Part shown: piece by piece, positions 23,750-32,823 of the stretch
Position numbering within the stretch: the stretch's first letter is position 1
Layout: each line of letters begins with the position of its first letter
Assembly: GCF_049739465.1 (NCBI RefSeq)
Contig: NZ_JBMHHY010000005.1
Span: 186,001-250,000, forward strand
DNA length: 64,000 nucleotides
Reading direction: 5' to 3'
Source: Embleya sp049739465
Lineage (GTDB): Bacteria; Actinomycetota; Actinomycetes; Streptomycetales; Streptomycetaceae
Position numbers and translations under genes: made by a program
Notes under the pieces: generated by a model
Told to the model about the DNA's origin: nothing
What the model saw: the letters and a program-made list of their open reading frames with translations, nothing else
The model's database searches: none

Positions 23750-25024
23750 CTACTCGGTCCCGGGCGCGATTCGGTGCAGTTCCTTGTGGTCGTAGTACCG
23801 CGTCATGGCGAAGCCGAAGGCCAGGCCGGCCAGGATGCCGAAGGTGATGCCGAGCCAGGCTCTGGTCAAGCCCGCGTCGGCGCGGGCGTCGAAGTAGAGG
23901 ATCGCCCGGACGCCGTCGCTGAGTTGGCGCATCGGTTCGAAGACGGACAGGGCTCGGTAGAACGGTGGCAGCGCCTGGAGCGGGATGGTGGCGCCGGAGG
24001 ACGGGAGGGCCAGCACGATGAAGACGAACATGCTGACCAGTTGGCCGATTCCGCCGAAGGCCGCGTTGATGGCCTGGACGCCGAGGCCGACTGCGGTGGT
24101 CGCGCAGACCGAGAAGATCCACAGCAGCGGCAGGTGGGCGGCGTCCATGTCCAGGATGCCGATCGTGGCGAGCATGATCAGGGTGGCGGTCAGCATGGAC
24201 AGGACCGCGGACATCACACATTTGATGGCGAGGGTGTGGGTTCGGGTGACGTGTACCAATGGGCGTTCCGTGCGCAGCGGTCCGATCTCGCTCGCCACGT
24301 AGCCGAGTGCGACGTCGACGCCGTTGGAGATGATGTTGCCGCCGAGGAAGCCGGCCAGGACCAGGAGCAGTGTGTAGTAGAACGCGGTCAGCCCCAGGCC
24401 GCTGCGTGGGCCGATCGGGTGGCCCACCGTGACCTGGGCCGCGATCGGGTCGGCCAGGAGCAGGCTCGCGGCGGCGCTTCGGTCCGGCCCCGCCGATCCG
24501 CCCAGCGTCGCGCCGAGTTGCAACGACGCGCCGCGGACGGCCTGTTGCGCGATGCTCGTGGCCAACGACGAGGCCAGGCTGCCCACGCCGGGGTTGGTCA
24601 GTACGGCGATCGTCGGGCGCGCGCCGGCGGTCGGTGTGCCCAGGGCGGCTACCGTCGCGGTGAAGTCGGGGGGTACCAGGATCGCGCCGTACAGCTTGCC
24701 CGAGGCCAGCTCGCGCCGGGCCGAGCGTTCGTCCAGGACCCGCCAGGACACCGTGCGCCCGGGATCGGGCGCAGCCGCGATGCCGGCGGTGATCCGCGCG
24801 CCCAGGCTCGGCCCGCCGGCCGCGTTCGGGGCACCCCGGTCCGCGTCGACCAGCCCGATCGGCAGCCGGCGCAGGTCGCCGCGCGGGTCGAGGATGCCAC
24901 CCATGTACAACATCGACAGCAGGAAGGCCAGCAGTCCGACGAGGACCGTGGGCATCACCCAGATCCGCGGATTGCGCAACACCTGCCGCGCGCCGACCCA
25001 GGGGGCGGACCGAGTCGAGGCCAT
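23750..25024 (-). CDS. YhgE/Pip or DUF3533-type ABC-2-like membrane protein
   Basis: A 424-residue membrane protein with one helix near residues 25-45, a large extracytoplasmic domain (about 50-230), and four to five C-terminal helices. This layout matches the YhgE/Pip/SNG1 (DUF3533) group of ABC-2 permease relatives, some of which handle type VII substrates or drugs. ATG 25024 is chosen for GGAG 4-5 nt upstream. No ATPase gene is adjacent. It lies downstream of the M4 protease gene but behind a terminator, so it is probably transcribed separately. Confidence 0.72.
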   Translation of the reverse strand: MASTRSAPWVGARQVLRNPRIWVMPTVLVGLLAFLLSMLYMGGILDPRGDLRRLPIGLVDADRGAPNAAGGPSLGARITAGIAAAPDPGRTVSWRVLDERSARRELASGKLYGAILVPPDFTATVAALGTPTAGARPTIAVLTNPGVGSLASSLATSIAQQAVRGASLQLGATLGGSAGPDRSAAASLLLADPIAAQVTVGHPIGPRSGLGLTAFYYTLLLVLAGFLGGNIISNGVDVALGYVASEIGPLRTERPLVHVTRTHTLAIKCVMSAVLSMLTATLIMLATIGILDMDAAHLPLLWIFSVCATTAVGLGVQAINAAFGGIGQLVSMFVFIVLALPSSGATIPLQALPPFYRALSVFEPMRQLSDGVRAILYFDARADAGLTRAWLGITFGILAGLAFGFAMTRYYDHKELHRIAPGTE

Positions 25025-25150
25025 CACACTCCAGACGAACCAACCGAGGGGCGGACCGGCCACCCGCGCGGACACCCGGCGGGTACGCCCGCCTCGGGCG
25101 TGATGGTCGCCCCCTCGTCGCCCGGCGAAACCCCGCCCGTACATCGCGAA

Positions 25151-25185
25151 GCCCTGCTCCCGGCGTGGGGCGCCGGGAGCAGGGC
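25151..25185 (-). terminator. terminator of M4 protease gene
   Basis: A perfect 15-bp stem (25151-25165 with 25171-25185) and a 5-nt loop, about 90 bp beyond the protease stop on the minus strand. Confidence 0.88.
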
Positions 25186-25227
25186 GGTCGGTGGTCGCGC
25201 GCGATCACGCGAGCAGGGCGATCGGGC

Positions 25228-25281
25228 GCATCCGGAGCATCCGGAGCATCCGAAGGGTCAGGAGGGTCAGGAGGGTCAGGA
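25228..25281. repeat. paired 9-bp tandem repeats at protease 3' end
   Basis: Three copies of a GCATCCGGA-type unit (25228-25254, last copy degenerate) abut three copies of GGGTCAGGA (25255-25281). On the minus strand the second set supplies the protease stop and two further in-frame TGA codons. Confidence 0.95.
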
Positions 25282-27588
25282 GATGCTCACGTCGTCCACG
25301 AGGAATGTGGTGGCCAGTGACGAGTCCTCGGAGCCCGCGAACTGTACGGTCACCGTCTGGCCCTTGTAGGCGCTCACGTCGACCGTGCGTTGCACGTAGG
25401 CGCTACTGGCGTCGACGTTGGAGTAGGTGGCCAGGGTCGTGCCGTTGATCTGGACCTTGAGCGTGTCGTAGACCGTCGACCCGGTCTCCTGGGTGGTGAT
25501 CTTGGTCCACAGGCGCAACTTCGGCGAGCCGGAGTTCGGGATCAGCACGTTGGCCTGGGACAAGGTTTCCGTGGCGGTCGAGCCGTAGCCCATCATCCAC
25601 GCGTACCAGGAGCCGCTGTGCGCGGCGTTCTGCGTGCTGTTGGTGATGTCGTTGGCGCTCTGCGTCCAGTTGGCGGTGCCCTGTTCGAAGCCACCGTTGA
25701 GGAGCGCGTTGCCGCCCGGGCCGCCGCTGCCGACGGTCAGGGTGTACTGGGCGGTGTGGGTCGCGTTGGGCCCGGTACCGGTCACCGTGATGACGTAGGT
25801 GCCGTTCGCGGCGTTCGCCGCGGCGGTCGCCTTCAGCGTCGCGGACGCGCCGGACTGGACCGAGCTCGGCGTCAGGCTCACCGTGACGTCGCTCGGCTGG
25901 CCGGAGGCGGTCAGTGCCACGGTCTGCGCGGTGCCGGAGGTGATGGTCGTGCCCACGGTCGCGCTGACCGAGGAACCGGCCTGCACCGTACCGGAGTTCG
26001 GGCTGACGCTGAGTGCGAAGTCGTTCTGCGCGGGGCCGCCGGTGCAGGTCGGGTCACCGGACTGCGCGGGCAGGCTGACCGCGTCCCACGCGGCCTTGGT
26101 CTTGTTGAACAGCGCGCAGGTCGAGTCGAGTGCCTTGGCCGAGCTGAGCGTGGCGGTGCGGTAGCGGGCGTAGCTCATGCCGCTGGTCTTGAGCAACATC
26201 GCGCCGTAGAAGACCTTGCCGGCCTGCTGGATGCCCGCCCCGGTGAGGGTGGTGTTGTTGCAGGTCGGGCTGGTGGGCTGGCCGTTGGTGGGGTTGGTGC
26301 CCTCGGCGAGCAGGTAGAACCAGTGGTTCAGCGGGCCGGCCGCCGCGTGCACCTCCGTGTTGGGGATCGAGGAGCTGTAGCAGTTCGGGTCGCCCTTGAC
26401 GGAGGGGTCGTACATGTAGCGGATCGGGCCCTGGCCGACCAGGTTGACCATCTCGCCGACGGTGTAGTTCGGCGTGTTGTACGGCGCGGGCTCGTTGGTG
26501 TACGCCTCGGTCAGCGCGCCGAAGATGTCGCCGGTGCCCTCGCCGAGTCCGGCTTCGGTGCCGGCGCCGCCCGGGGTGTACTGGTCGATGCCGTGGCCGA
26601 ATTCGTGGCCGACCACGTCCATCGCGCCGATCCACTGGTTGGCCTGGTTGTGGCCGATGGAGACGCCGGTGCCGTCCCAGTACGCGTTGACGTCGTTGAG
26701 GCCGACCTTGACCGGCCAGCTGCCGCCCGTGCCGTTGTGGCCGTTGCGGCCGAGCCAGTCACGGAGCATGTTCCACTCGTGCTGCGCGGCCCACATCACG
26801 TCGACGCAGCCGGTCTCCCTGCTGGACGCCTGGCCGTTGCCCCACGAGTCGGTGGACTTGCTGAAGACCTGGCCGGTGTCGTAGTCGGAGCAGGTCAGAC
26901 CGGGGCGGTTCGGGTCGCGCAGGGAGTAGGTACCGCCCGAGTTGGTGGTGTCGATGGCGAGCGGGTTCGGGCCGTTCCATTGGCTGTTGCCGGTGCCGGC
27001 CTTGACGTCGTCGTAGGTGTCGAGCACCGTGCCCGTGCTCGCGTCGACGAAGACGTGCAGGTGGCTGGGCGCCGTTTCGGTACGGCCGACCAGTACCGTT
27101 TCCCAGGCCAGGTTGCTGCTGCCGTCCTTGACCCGGACGACGAGCCGGTGCGACTCGACCCGGTCCACCGCGGCCAACTTGGCCTTGGACGTGGCCTCGG
27201 CCGCGTTGGCGTCGATCGTGGCCGTGGTGTTCGCGGCTATTCGGGCACTGGTCGCGGACTGGGTCGCGCGGACCCGGCCGTGGCCGTCGGCGAGGACGAC
27301 GGCGTCGCCGCCGACCACCGGGATGCCGCGGTAGGTGCGCTCGTAGGCGACCGAGTACAGGTCGTTGACCCAGGGGGTCACCGCTTGGCGCTGGTACTGC
27401 TCGTCCGGACCCTTGGCGAGCGAGTCCATGCCGCTGCCTACGGCGCGGTCGGCGGCAGCCACCGCCTGTGCCTGCGAGCCGGGCGGAGGGGGAGACGGGT
27501 CGGCCGAGGCCGACTGGGCGGTCGTGGAGACCACCAACCCGGCGAGAACGGCCAGGACAGTCCCGGCCGTCATCGATTTGCGATTCAT
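25276..27588 (-). CDS. secreted thermolysin-like metalloprotease, family M4
   Basis: A 770-residue preproprotein. Residues 1-30 form a signal peptide ending near AQSASA. An FTP/PepSY-type propeptide follows (about 40-210). The M4 catalytic domain holds the zinc motif HEFGH in VVGHEFGHGID, the third ligand Glu in EAGLGEGTGDIF, and the M4 active-site histidine in GPLNHWFYLL. The C-terminus adds an Ig-like segment (about 530-620) and a carbohydrate-binding-like beta domain (about 625-770). ATG 27588 has AAGGAG 5 nt upstream. Acts outside the cell on protein substrates. Confidence 0.95.
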   Translation of the reverse strand: MNRKSMTAGTVLAVLAGLVVSTTAQSASADPSPPPPGSQAQAVAAADRAVGSGMDSLAKGPDEQYQRQAVTPWVNDLYSVAYERTYRGIPVVGGDAVVLADGHGRVRATQSATSARIAANTTATIDANAAEATSKAKLAAVDRVESHRLVVRVKDGSSNLAWETVLVGRTETAPSHLHVFVDASTGTVLDTYDDVKAGTGNSQWNGPNPLAIDTTNSGGTYSLRDPNRPGLTCSDYDTGQVFSKSTDSWGNGQASSRETGCVDVMWAAQHEWNMLRDWLGRNGHNGTGGSWPVKVGLNDVNAYWDGTGVSIGHNQANQWIGAMDVVGHEFGHGIDQYTPGGAGTEAGLGEGTGDIFGALTEAYTNEPAPYNTPNYTVGEMVNLVGQGPIRYMYDPSVKGDPNCYSSSIPNTEVHAAAGPLNHWFYLLAEGTNPTNGQPTSPTCNNTTLTGAGIQQAGKVFYGAMLLKTSGMSYARYRTATLSSAKALDSTCALFNKTKAAWDAVSLPAQSGDPTCTGGPAQNDFALSVSPNSGTVQAGSSVSATVGTTITSGTAQTVALTASGQPSDVTVSLTPSSVQSGASATLKATAAANAANGTYVITVTGTGPNATHTAQYTLTVGSGGPGGNALLNGGFEQGTANWTQSANDITNSTQNAAHSGSWYAWMMGYGSTATETLSQANVLIPNSGSPKLRLWTKITTQETGSTVYDTLKVQINGTTLATYSNVDASSAYVQRTVDVSAYKGQTVTVQFAGSEDSSLATTFLVDDVSIS

Positions 27589-28165
27589 CGAGGCTCCTTG
27601 AGTGGAAGGTAAACCTCGACCACGAATCCGGCTTTCGCCGGCCGCGTTCGCGAGGTGAGCGAACCGCCGACGAGCGTGACCGCCGGGTCCGTGCCCGATC
27701 GGCAAACGCTCACACGGCGGTCCGGTCCCGAACAATGCACCGCCACGCGTCCGGCAAAATCTGTCAAACTCCGCGCAGGGCTTGTGAGTTGGGCGTAGCG
27801 GAGAATATCGGCACGGAGTCGGTCGACCCGGCCGTCGGGCTGCGCCGGGCCGGATGGTCGGGCCGGACGGTGGGGGCGGACTTCGCTGCGGTCCCCCTCG
27901 CGGACGGGCCCGTCGAGTGTCGAACTCCTCTACGGCACCGGGTCCGGATCCACGTGGACGGGCCCGCCACGCTCCGGTTCGACGCGGACGGCGGGGCCTT
28001 CCGGGGCTCTTGCCGGCCGAGCGGCGGCTACCGCCCGACCGACCACCCGGCGGGTTTGCCGCCGGCCTGATCCGGCGCGTTGGTGGGGCGCCGCGCTCGG
28101 GTGCTCTATAGGCTGACCAACCACCGGCGCCGGAGAGCGGGGTCGACACGGTTGAGGGTGCACGG
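27589..28165. other. divergent intergenic region
   Basis: These 577 bp separate the M4 protease (minus) from the spermidine-synthase-like gene (plus) and should hold both promoters. No convincing gene, repeat or operator was recognised. One plus-strand frame in 27780-28070 looks faintly protein-like but lacks a start and ribosome site. Confidence 0.4.
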
Positions 28166-28900
28166 ATGAGCGCGCGTTTCGAGGAACTCGACTGGCGGCC
28201 GACGCCGATGGGCGAGATCAGCCTGCGTCGCCGGCGCGATCCGGCCACGGGGGAGGACGTCTACGAGGTCAAGCTCGGCGACGAGTTCCTGATGTCCAGC
28301 CTGTTCACGGCCGGCGAGATCGCGCTCACCGAACTCGGCCTGGCCGCGCTGCCGCCGGACACCGAACTCGACGTGGTGGTGGGCGGGTTGGGTCTGGGCT
28401 ACACGGCCCGGGCGGCGCTGGACGACGCCCGCGTGCGGGACCTGATCGTGGTGGACGCGCTCGGCGAGGTGATCGACTGGCATCGGCGCGGCCTGGTGCC
28501 GCTGGGTGCCGGGCTGGCGGGCGATCCGCGTTGCCGGTTGGTTCGGGGCGACTTCTTCGCGTTGGCCGGCGACCCCCGGGGGTTCGACCCGGACGCGCCG
28601 GGCCGGCGGTGGCACGGCATCCTGCTCGACGTCGACCACTCGCCGCGCCATGTGCTGCACCCCAGCCACGCCGCGCTCTACCGCCCCGCGGGGCTGCGCG
28701 CGCTGGCGGATCGGCTGCACCCGGACGGCGTCTTCGCGTTGTGGTCGAACGACCCGCCGGACGCCGAGTTCGGCGCGGTGTTGGCGCAGGTATTCGCCGA
28801 ATCGAGCGCACACGTGGTCGACTTCGCCAATCCCCTCCAGGACGGTACGGCGACCAACACCGTCTACGTGGCCCGAAAGGGCGCCGACCTGGCACTGTGA
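28166..28900 (+). CDS. spermidine-synthase-like SAM-fold protein
   Basis: A 244-residue Rossmann-fold protein of the spermidine synthase/class I methyltransferase type. The nucleotide-binding motif is VVVGGLGLGYTARA (about residue 72-85), followed by an acidic strand end VVDALGEVIDWH and a conserved LLDVDHSPRHVL segment. No S-adenosylmethionine decarboxylase gene is nearby, so a polyamine role is unproven. Stand-alone gene; ATG 28166 is preceded by GAGGG. Confidence 0.75.
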   Translation: MSARFEELDWRPTPMGEISLRRRRDPATGEDVYEVKLGDEFLMSSLFTAGEIALTELGLAALPPDTELDVVVGGLGLGYTARAALDDARVRDLIVVDALGEVIDWHRRGLVPLGAGLAGDPRCRLVRGDFFALAGDPRGFDPDAPGRRWHGILLDVDHSPRHVLHPSHAALYRPAGLRALADRLHPDGVFALWSNDPPDAEFGAVLAQVFAESSAHVVDFANPLQDGTATNTVYVARKGADLAL

Positions 28901-29266
28901 CCGGGCGCCCGCGTCGTCCGAAGGGGCCGGCTGCGGTGCGCCCCGACCCGGCGGGCCGGGCGTGGTAGGCGCTTGGGTGTCGGTCGGTGTGGCGACCGAC
29001 ACCGTCCGCGTGGCCGGAATGGGGCCGGCTACGCCGCGACCCACCGGCCGGCCGGACCCACCCGGCGGGAGGCCGGAAACCTACCCGGCGGGCCGGACCC
29101 ACCCGGTGTGTCGGGCCCGGACCGTACGGCGACCGACACCGCCCATCCGGCCCGAAATCGCCTCGCCCGGCGCCCCGTTCGGTGGGCCGAGTCGGGTATC
29201 GTGCCCGGCCGGTCACGGGTCGCCGGCGGCGTGGCATCCGCTTCGAACCGCCGGCCGCGCCGTCGT
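28901..29266. repeat. intergenic region with short GC-rich repeats
   Basis: This 366-bp convergent gap carries direct repeats: CCGGACCCACCCGG occurs twice (about 29052 and 29094), and GGCGACCGACACCG occurs twice (about 28990 and 29129). No gene was recognised. Confidence 0.55.
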
Positions 29267-30169
29267 TCAGCCGCGCAGGTGGTCGATCGCCACCCGTGCG
29301 GCCCGGCCGATCGCCGCGTCCGCGCGGGGGAGACGGAAGCCCATCTCCTCCGAGCGCAGGAATACCCCGACGGCATAGCGCTTGCCGTCGGGGTATTCCA
29401 CGACACCGGCCTCGTTGCGCACGCCCCAGAGCGTGCCGGTCTTGCCGGAGACCTTGATCTCGTTCTCGAATCCGGACGAGAGCCGGTGCGGCCAGATCTG
29501 CCGGCCCATGATCTCGCGCACCTCCGCGCACGCCTCGGCCGGACCCGCCTCGTCGCGCCAGATCGCGGCGAGCAGCTTGGTGATCTCGCGCGGCGTGGTC
29601 GACGCGGTGCGGGCCGGGTCGCGGACACTGAGCACACGCAGCCGGTCCGGGGTGATCCGCGCGACCTGCGCGTTGATGTCGGATGCGGTCGGGTCGATGC
29701 CCAACTCGCCCGCCAGGTCGGCGAACAACTCCTTGCAGCCGGAGACCGAGGTGTTCCGACAGTCCAACTCGTCCAGCGTGGCCCGCACGTTGCCCCGGCC
29801 GACCAGGTCCAACACCACGTCGGTGGCGGCGTTGTCGCTCATCGTCATCATCATGTAGGCGAGGTCGCGCGCGCTCATCTCCACGTCGTGCGCGCAGCCG
29901 TCGGTACCGATCCCGTCGCCCTCCTTGTCGGCGTCGGTGACCAGGTGCCGGCCGGCCCGATCCAGCCGACCCGTCGCGGCCTGGCGGGCGTACTCGAGGG
30001 CGATCGGGATCTTGAAGACCGAGGCCAGTACCACCGGCGCGGCGGCCCGGAAGTCGACCTCGTCGGGGCCGTCGAGGTCGCGCACGTGCAGGTAGCCGTC
30101 GACCTCCGCGGCGTTGAAGACGGCCTGGATGCTCTTGCTCGGCTCGACCGGTGCCTGGTCGGTGATCAT
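29267..30169 (-). CDS. class A beta-lactamase-fold serine hydrolase, no signal peptide
   Basis: A 300-residue serine hydrolase of the beta-lactamase-2 type. The three active-site motifs are present: SxxK in ASVFKIP (about residue 50), SDN in MMTMSDNAATD and KTG in VSGKTGTLWG. The class A ExxLN omega-loop motif is not clear. Starting at ATG 30169 (GGAG 5-6 nt upstream) there is no secretion signal, so it should be cytoplasmic, unusual for a beta-lactamase. Beside an M55 D-aminopeptidase gene it more likely acts on D-amino-acid amides or peptides (inference). Confidence 0.85.
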   Translation of the reverse strand: MITDQAPVEPSKSIQAVFNAAEVDGYLHVRDLDGPDEVDFRAAAPVVLASVFKIPIALEYARQAATGRLDRAGRHLVTDADKEGDGIGTDGCAHDVEMSARDLAYMMMTMSDNAATDVVLDLVGRGNVRATLDELDCRNTSVSGCKELFADLAGELGIDPTASDINAQVARITPDRLRVLSVRDPARTASTTPREITKLLAAIWRDEAGPAEACAEVREIMGRQIWPHRLSSGFENEIKVSGKTGTLWGVRNEAGVVEYPDGKRYAVGVFLRSEEMGFRLPRADAAIGRAARVAIDHLRG

Positions 30170-30240
30170 GTGCGCTCCGTGGGTGGTCGGGTGCCCGCGA
30201 GGGGCCCGGAAGAGGGAGATGTCCAGTGCCGGGTGCGGCG

Positions 30241-31089
30241 CTAGCGTTTGGCGGCGGTGTTCGGCAGGTGGGTCATCGCGGTGTGCGAGGCCACCGTGTA
30301 CCAGACGTTGATCAGGTTCATCACGCCGTCGGGGTCGGGCGCGGCGCAGCGCACGGTGAGCAGGTCCAGGCGTTCGGCGCCGGGGACGGCGGCGGCGAAC
30401 TCGGCGGCCAGGGGGAGTTGGAAGCCCACCTCCAGGATCAGCTCGTCGGGCATCGGCAGCGGGCGCAGCGTGCCGGCGTCGGTCACCGCGAGGGCGGCCT
30501 GTTCGCGGATCAGGTCGCGGGCCCGGGAGGGGTGCATGGTGTCCGCCGCGGCCCACCCCTCGGCCGACTTGACCTCCGCGATCCGCACGCCGGGGAAGAC
30601 GTCCCGGGCCACCGCGCAGACCTGGTTGTCGCCGGTGACCAGCCCGATCGGCACTCCGTGCTGGGCCGCCATCAGCGCGTTCACCTCGGCCTCGGTGACC
30701 GACTTGTCGTTGAGTCGGACCGAGGTGAAGTTGCCGGAGAAGGTGTGCGAGAGCACGCCCGGCTTGCCCGCCGCCGCGTGGTAGCCGACGAACAACGCGA
30801 CCGCGTGTTGCCGGTTCAGGCCGTGTGCCATGCACTGGGCCTTGGGGGAGCCCAGGATCATCCGGGCCCGGGGGTCCAGGTCCTCGGCGATCAGGTTGTC
30901 CATCGTGCCGTGGCTGTCGTTGATCAGTACGTTGTCCGCGCCCGCCGCGAACGCGCCCTCGATCGCCGCATTGGCCTCGCCGGTCATCAGCAACTGCGCC
31001 CTGGGGTAGCCGCTGCCGCCACGCCAGATCTGGTCCAGGGTGGCGACCCCGGCCACGCCCTCCATGTCGATCGAGATGTACACGTCCAT
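30241..31089 (-). CDS. M55 family D-aminopeptidase (DppA-like)
   Basis: A 282-residue zinc peptidase like Bacillus subtilis DppA, which removes N-terminal D-amino acids such as D-Ala. The N-terminus matches the metal site exactly: Asp8 and Glu10 in SIDMEGVAG; His ligands follow in LINDSHG and FVGYHA. ATG 31089 is preceded by GGAGAAG. It is divergent from an ABC dipeptide importer operon; in Bacillus dppA is the first gene of the dpp dipeptide permease operon, so the association is conserved although the layout differs. Confidence 0.93.
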   Translation of the reverse strand: MDVYISIDMEGVAGVATLDQIWRGGSGYPRAQLLMTGEANAAIEGAFAAGADNVLINDSHGTMDNLIAEDLDPRARMILGSPKAQCMAHGLNRQHAVALFVGYHAAAGKPGVLSHTFSGNFTSVRLNDKSVTEAEVNALMAAQHGVPIGLVTGDNQVCAVARDVFPGVRIAEVKSAEGWAAADTMHPSRARDLIREQAALAVTDAGTLRPLPMPDELILEVGFQLPLAAEFAAAVPGAERLDLLTVRCAAPDPDGVMNLINVWYTVASHTAMTHLPNTAAKR

Positions 31090-31344
31090 CGGCTTCTCCC
31101 GTTCCTCGTCCCCACGCCGGCCGGCCGCCGTGCGCGTCGCCGGACAGAGCCTAGGCACGGTCGACGGGCGGACCGTCGGCGGCCACTGCCGAGGATCGCC
31201 CGAGGTGGGTCGACTCGGCGTCGGTGATTCGGACAGGTTCGACGGCGGTTCTTCGTCCACGACGACGATTCGAGGTTTTCGGACGCTGCCTAGCGTGATC
31301 GTCCACTGCGGCACCCTCGCCGCCTTCCGAGGAGGTATCCCACA

Positions 31345-32823
31345 ATGGGACAAGCCGATCAGCCCGGAAATGCCGCCGTTCGGGCGCTGCCAACGGCCGA
31401 ATACCTGGCGAAGCGACTCGGTGAACTGGCCGAGCGGGGCAACATTCCCGGCGCCAGCGTCGCGGTACGGATCGGCGAGGAGACGGTCACCGCGGCCACG
31501 GGTGTGCTCGATGTGGAGTTCGGGTATCCGGCGACCCCCGACTCGATATTCCAGATCGGGTCGATCACCAAGGTCTGGACCGCGACGCTGATCATGCAGC
31601 TCGTCGACGAGGGTGTGCTCGACCTCGACGTGCCCGTGCGTACCTACCTGCCGGACTTCAAGGTCGTCGACGAGGGCGCCGCCGCCTCTCTGACGACTCG
31701 TCAACTGCTGTGCCACACCGCCGGGTTCGAGGGTGACCTGTTCGAGGACTACGGCCCCGGGGCGGACGCGGTGGCCAAGCTGGTGGCGGCCATGGCGGAC
31801 AGTGCGGGCCAACTCTTCGCGCCCGGCGAGATGTTCTCCTACTGCAACAGCGGGTTCGTCACGCTCGGCCGGATCGTCGAGGTGCTCACCGGGCAGACCT
31901 GGGAGGCCGCGATCCGCGAGCGGATCGCGGTGCCGCTGGGGTTGACCCGGGTGGCCACCGACCCGAACGAGGCGATCCTGCACCGGGTGGCGATCGGACA
32001 CGTGTCCGGTCCGGACGGCACCAACGCCAAGGCGCCCATCTGGCAGATGCCGCGCTCCAATGCGCCGGCCGGCTCGACGCTGACCACCACGGCGAGCGAC
32101 CTGGTCGCGTTCGCCGCCGCGCATGTCGCCCGGGGCCTGCTGCCGGACGGCACCCGCCTGTTGTCCGAGGCGTCCGCGCTGGCGATGCGCGTGCCGCAGG
32201 TGCGGGTGCCCGACACCGAGGCCGTCGGCACCGCATGGGGCCTGGGCTGGAACCTGTTCGACTGGGCCGGCGGGCCGGTGATCGGCCACGACGGCGGCAC
32301 CGTCGGGCAGAGCGCGATCCTGCGGGTGGCTCCCGACAGCGGTGTGTCGATCGCGATCCTGACCAACGGCGGCGACCTGGGCGTGATGTACGACCTGGTC
32401 CGCGACGTGTTCGCGAGCACGGCCGAGGTGCTGGTCCCGCTGCCCTCGGCGCCGCCGGAGCAGCCGCCGGTGGTGGACGCGCGCTACTTCGTCGGCCGAT
32501 ACACCTCGGCGGTGATGGCGTTCGAGGTGGTCGATTCCGAGGAGGGGCTGGAGTTGACCATGCGGACCGTCGGCGTCGCGGCCCGGATGGCCGGCGAACA
32601 GGTGCGCACCAGCAGGCTCGTGGTGCGCGACGCCCGCACGCTGATCGCCGTCGAGGCGAAGAACGGGCGGCACGACCAGTACGCGTTCGTCGGCGACGGC
32701 GACCGGGCCCGCTTCCTGCACATGACCCGCGCGGTCCCGCGCGTGGTGGCCGGCGAGCCGGGCGTCGGCGACCACGCCGCCGACCGGGCCGGCGCGGCGT
32801 GTGCCGACGGGGGCGCGCGATGA
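31345..32823 (+). CDS. serine hydrolase, beta-lactamase class C / S12 peptidase type
   Basis: A 492-residue member of the S12 family (class C beta-lactamases, D-aminopeptidases, DD-carboxypeptidases). Catalytic motifs are S-I-T-K in IGSITKVW (about residue 73-76), Y-x-N in SYCNSGF and HxG in GHDGGT. A C-terminal beta-barrel-like domain (about 370-460) resembles the lipocalin-type extension of some S12 enzymes. No signal peptide is seen. ATG 31345 has GGAGG 8 nt upstream. First gene of the importer operon; its stop overlaps the SBP start. Inferred role: hydrolysis of imported D-residue peptides. Confidence 0.85.
   Translation: MGQADQPGNAAVRALPTAEYLAKRLGELAERGNIPGASVAVRIGEETVTAATGVLDVEFGYPATPDSIFQIGSITKVWTATLIMQLVDEGVLDLDVPVRTYLPDFKVVDEGAAASLTTRQLLCHTAGFEGDLFEDYGPGADAVAKLVAAMADSAGQLFAPGEMFSYCNSGFVTLGRIVEVLTGQTWEAAIRERIAVPLGLTRVATDPNEAILHRVAIGHVSGPDGTNAKAPIWQMPRSNAPAGSTLTTTASDLVAFAAAHVARGLLPDGTRLLSEASALAMRVPQVRVPDTEAVGTAWGLGWNLFDWAGGPVIGHDGGTVGQSAILRVAPDSGVSIAILTNGGDLGVMYDLVRDVFASTAEVLVPLPSAPPEQPPVVDARYFVGRYTSAVMAFEVVDSEEGLELTMRTVGVAARMAGEQVRTSRLVVRDARTLIAVEAKNGRHDQYAFVGDGDRARFLHMTRAVPRVVAGEPGVGDHAADRAGAACADGGAR

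Noticed and set aside
27780..28070. Plus-strand frame in the M4/spermidine-synthase gap with partly protein-like composition
   Set aside because: No start codon with a ribosome site, no recognisable family, and it lies where two divergent promoters are expected.
16440..31295. TTCGGACG and CCTAGCGT both occur before the M19 operon (16440, 16470) and near the importer operon (31277, 31288)
   Set aside because: Tempting as shared operator and -10 elements, but the spacing differs (22 versus 3 bp), so they cannot form one conserved promoter structure.
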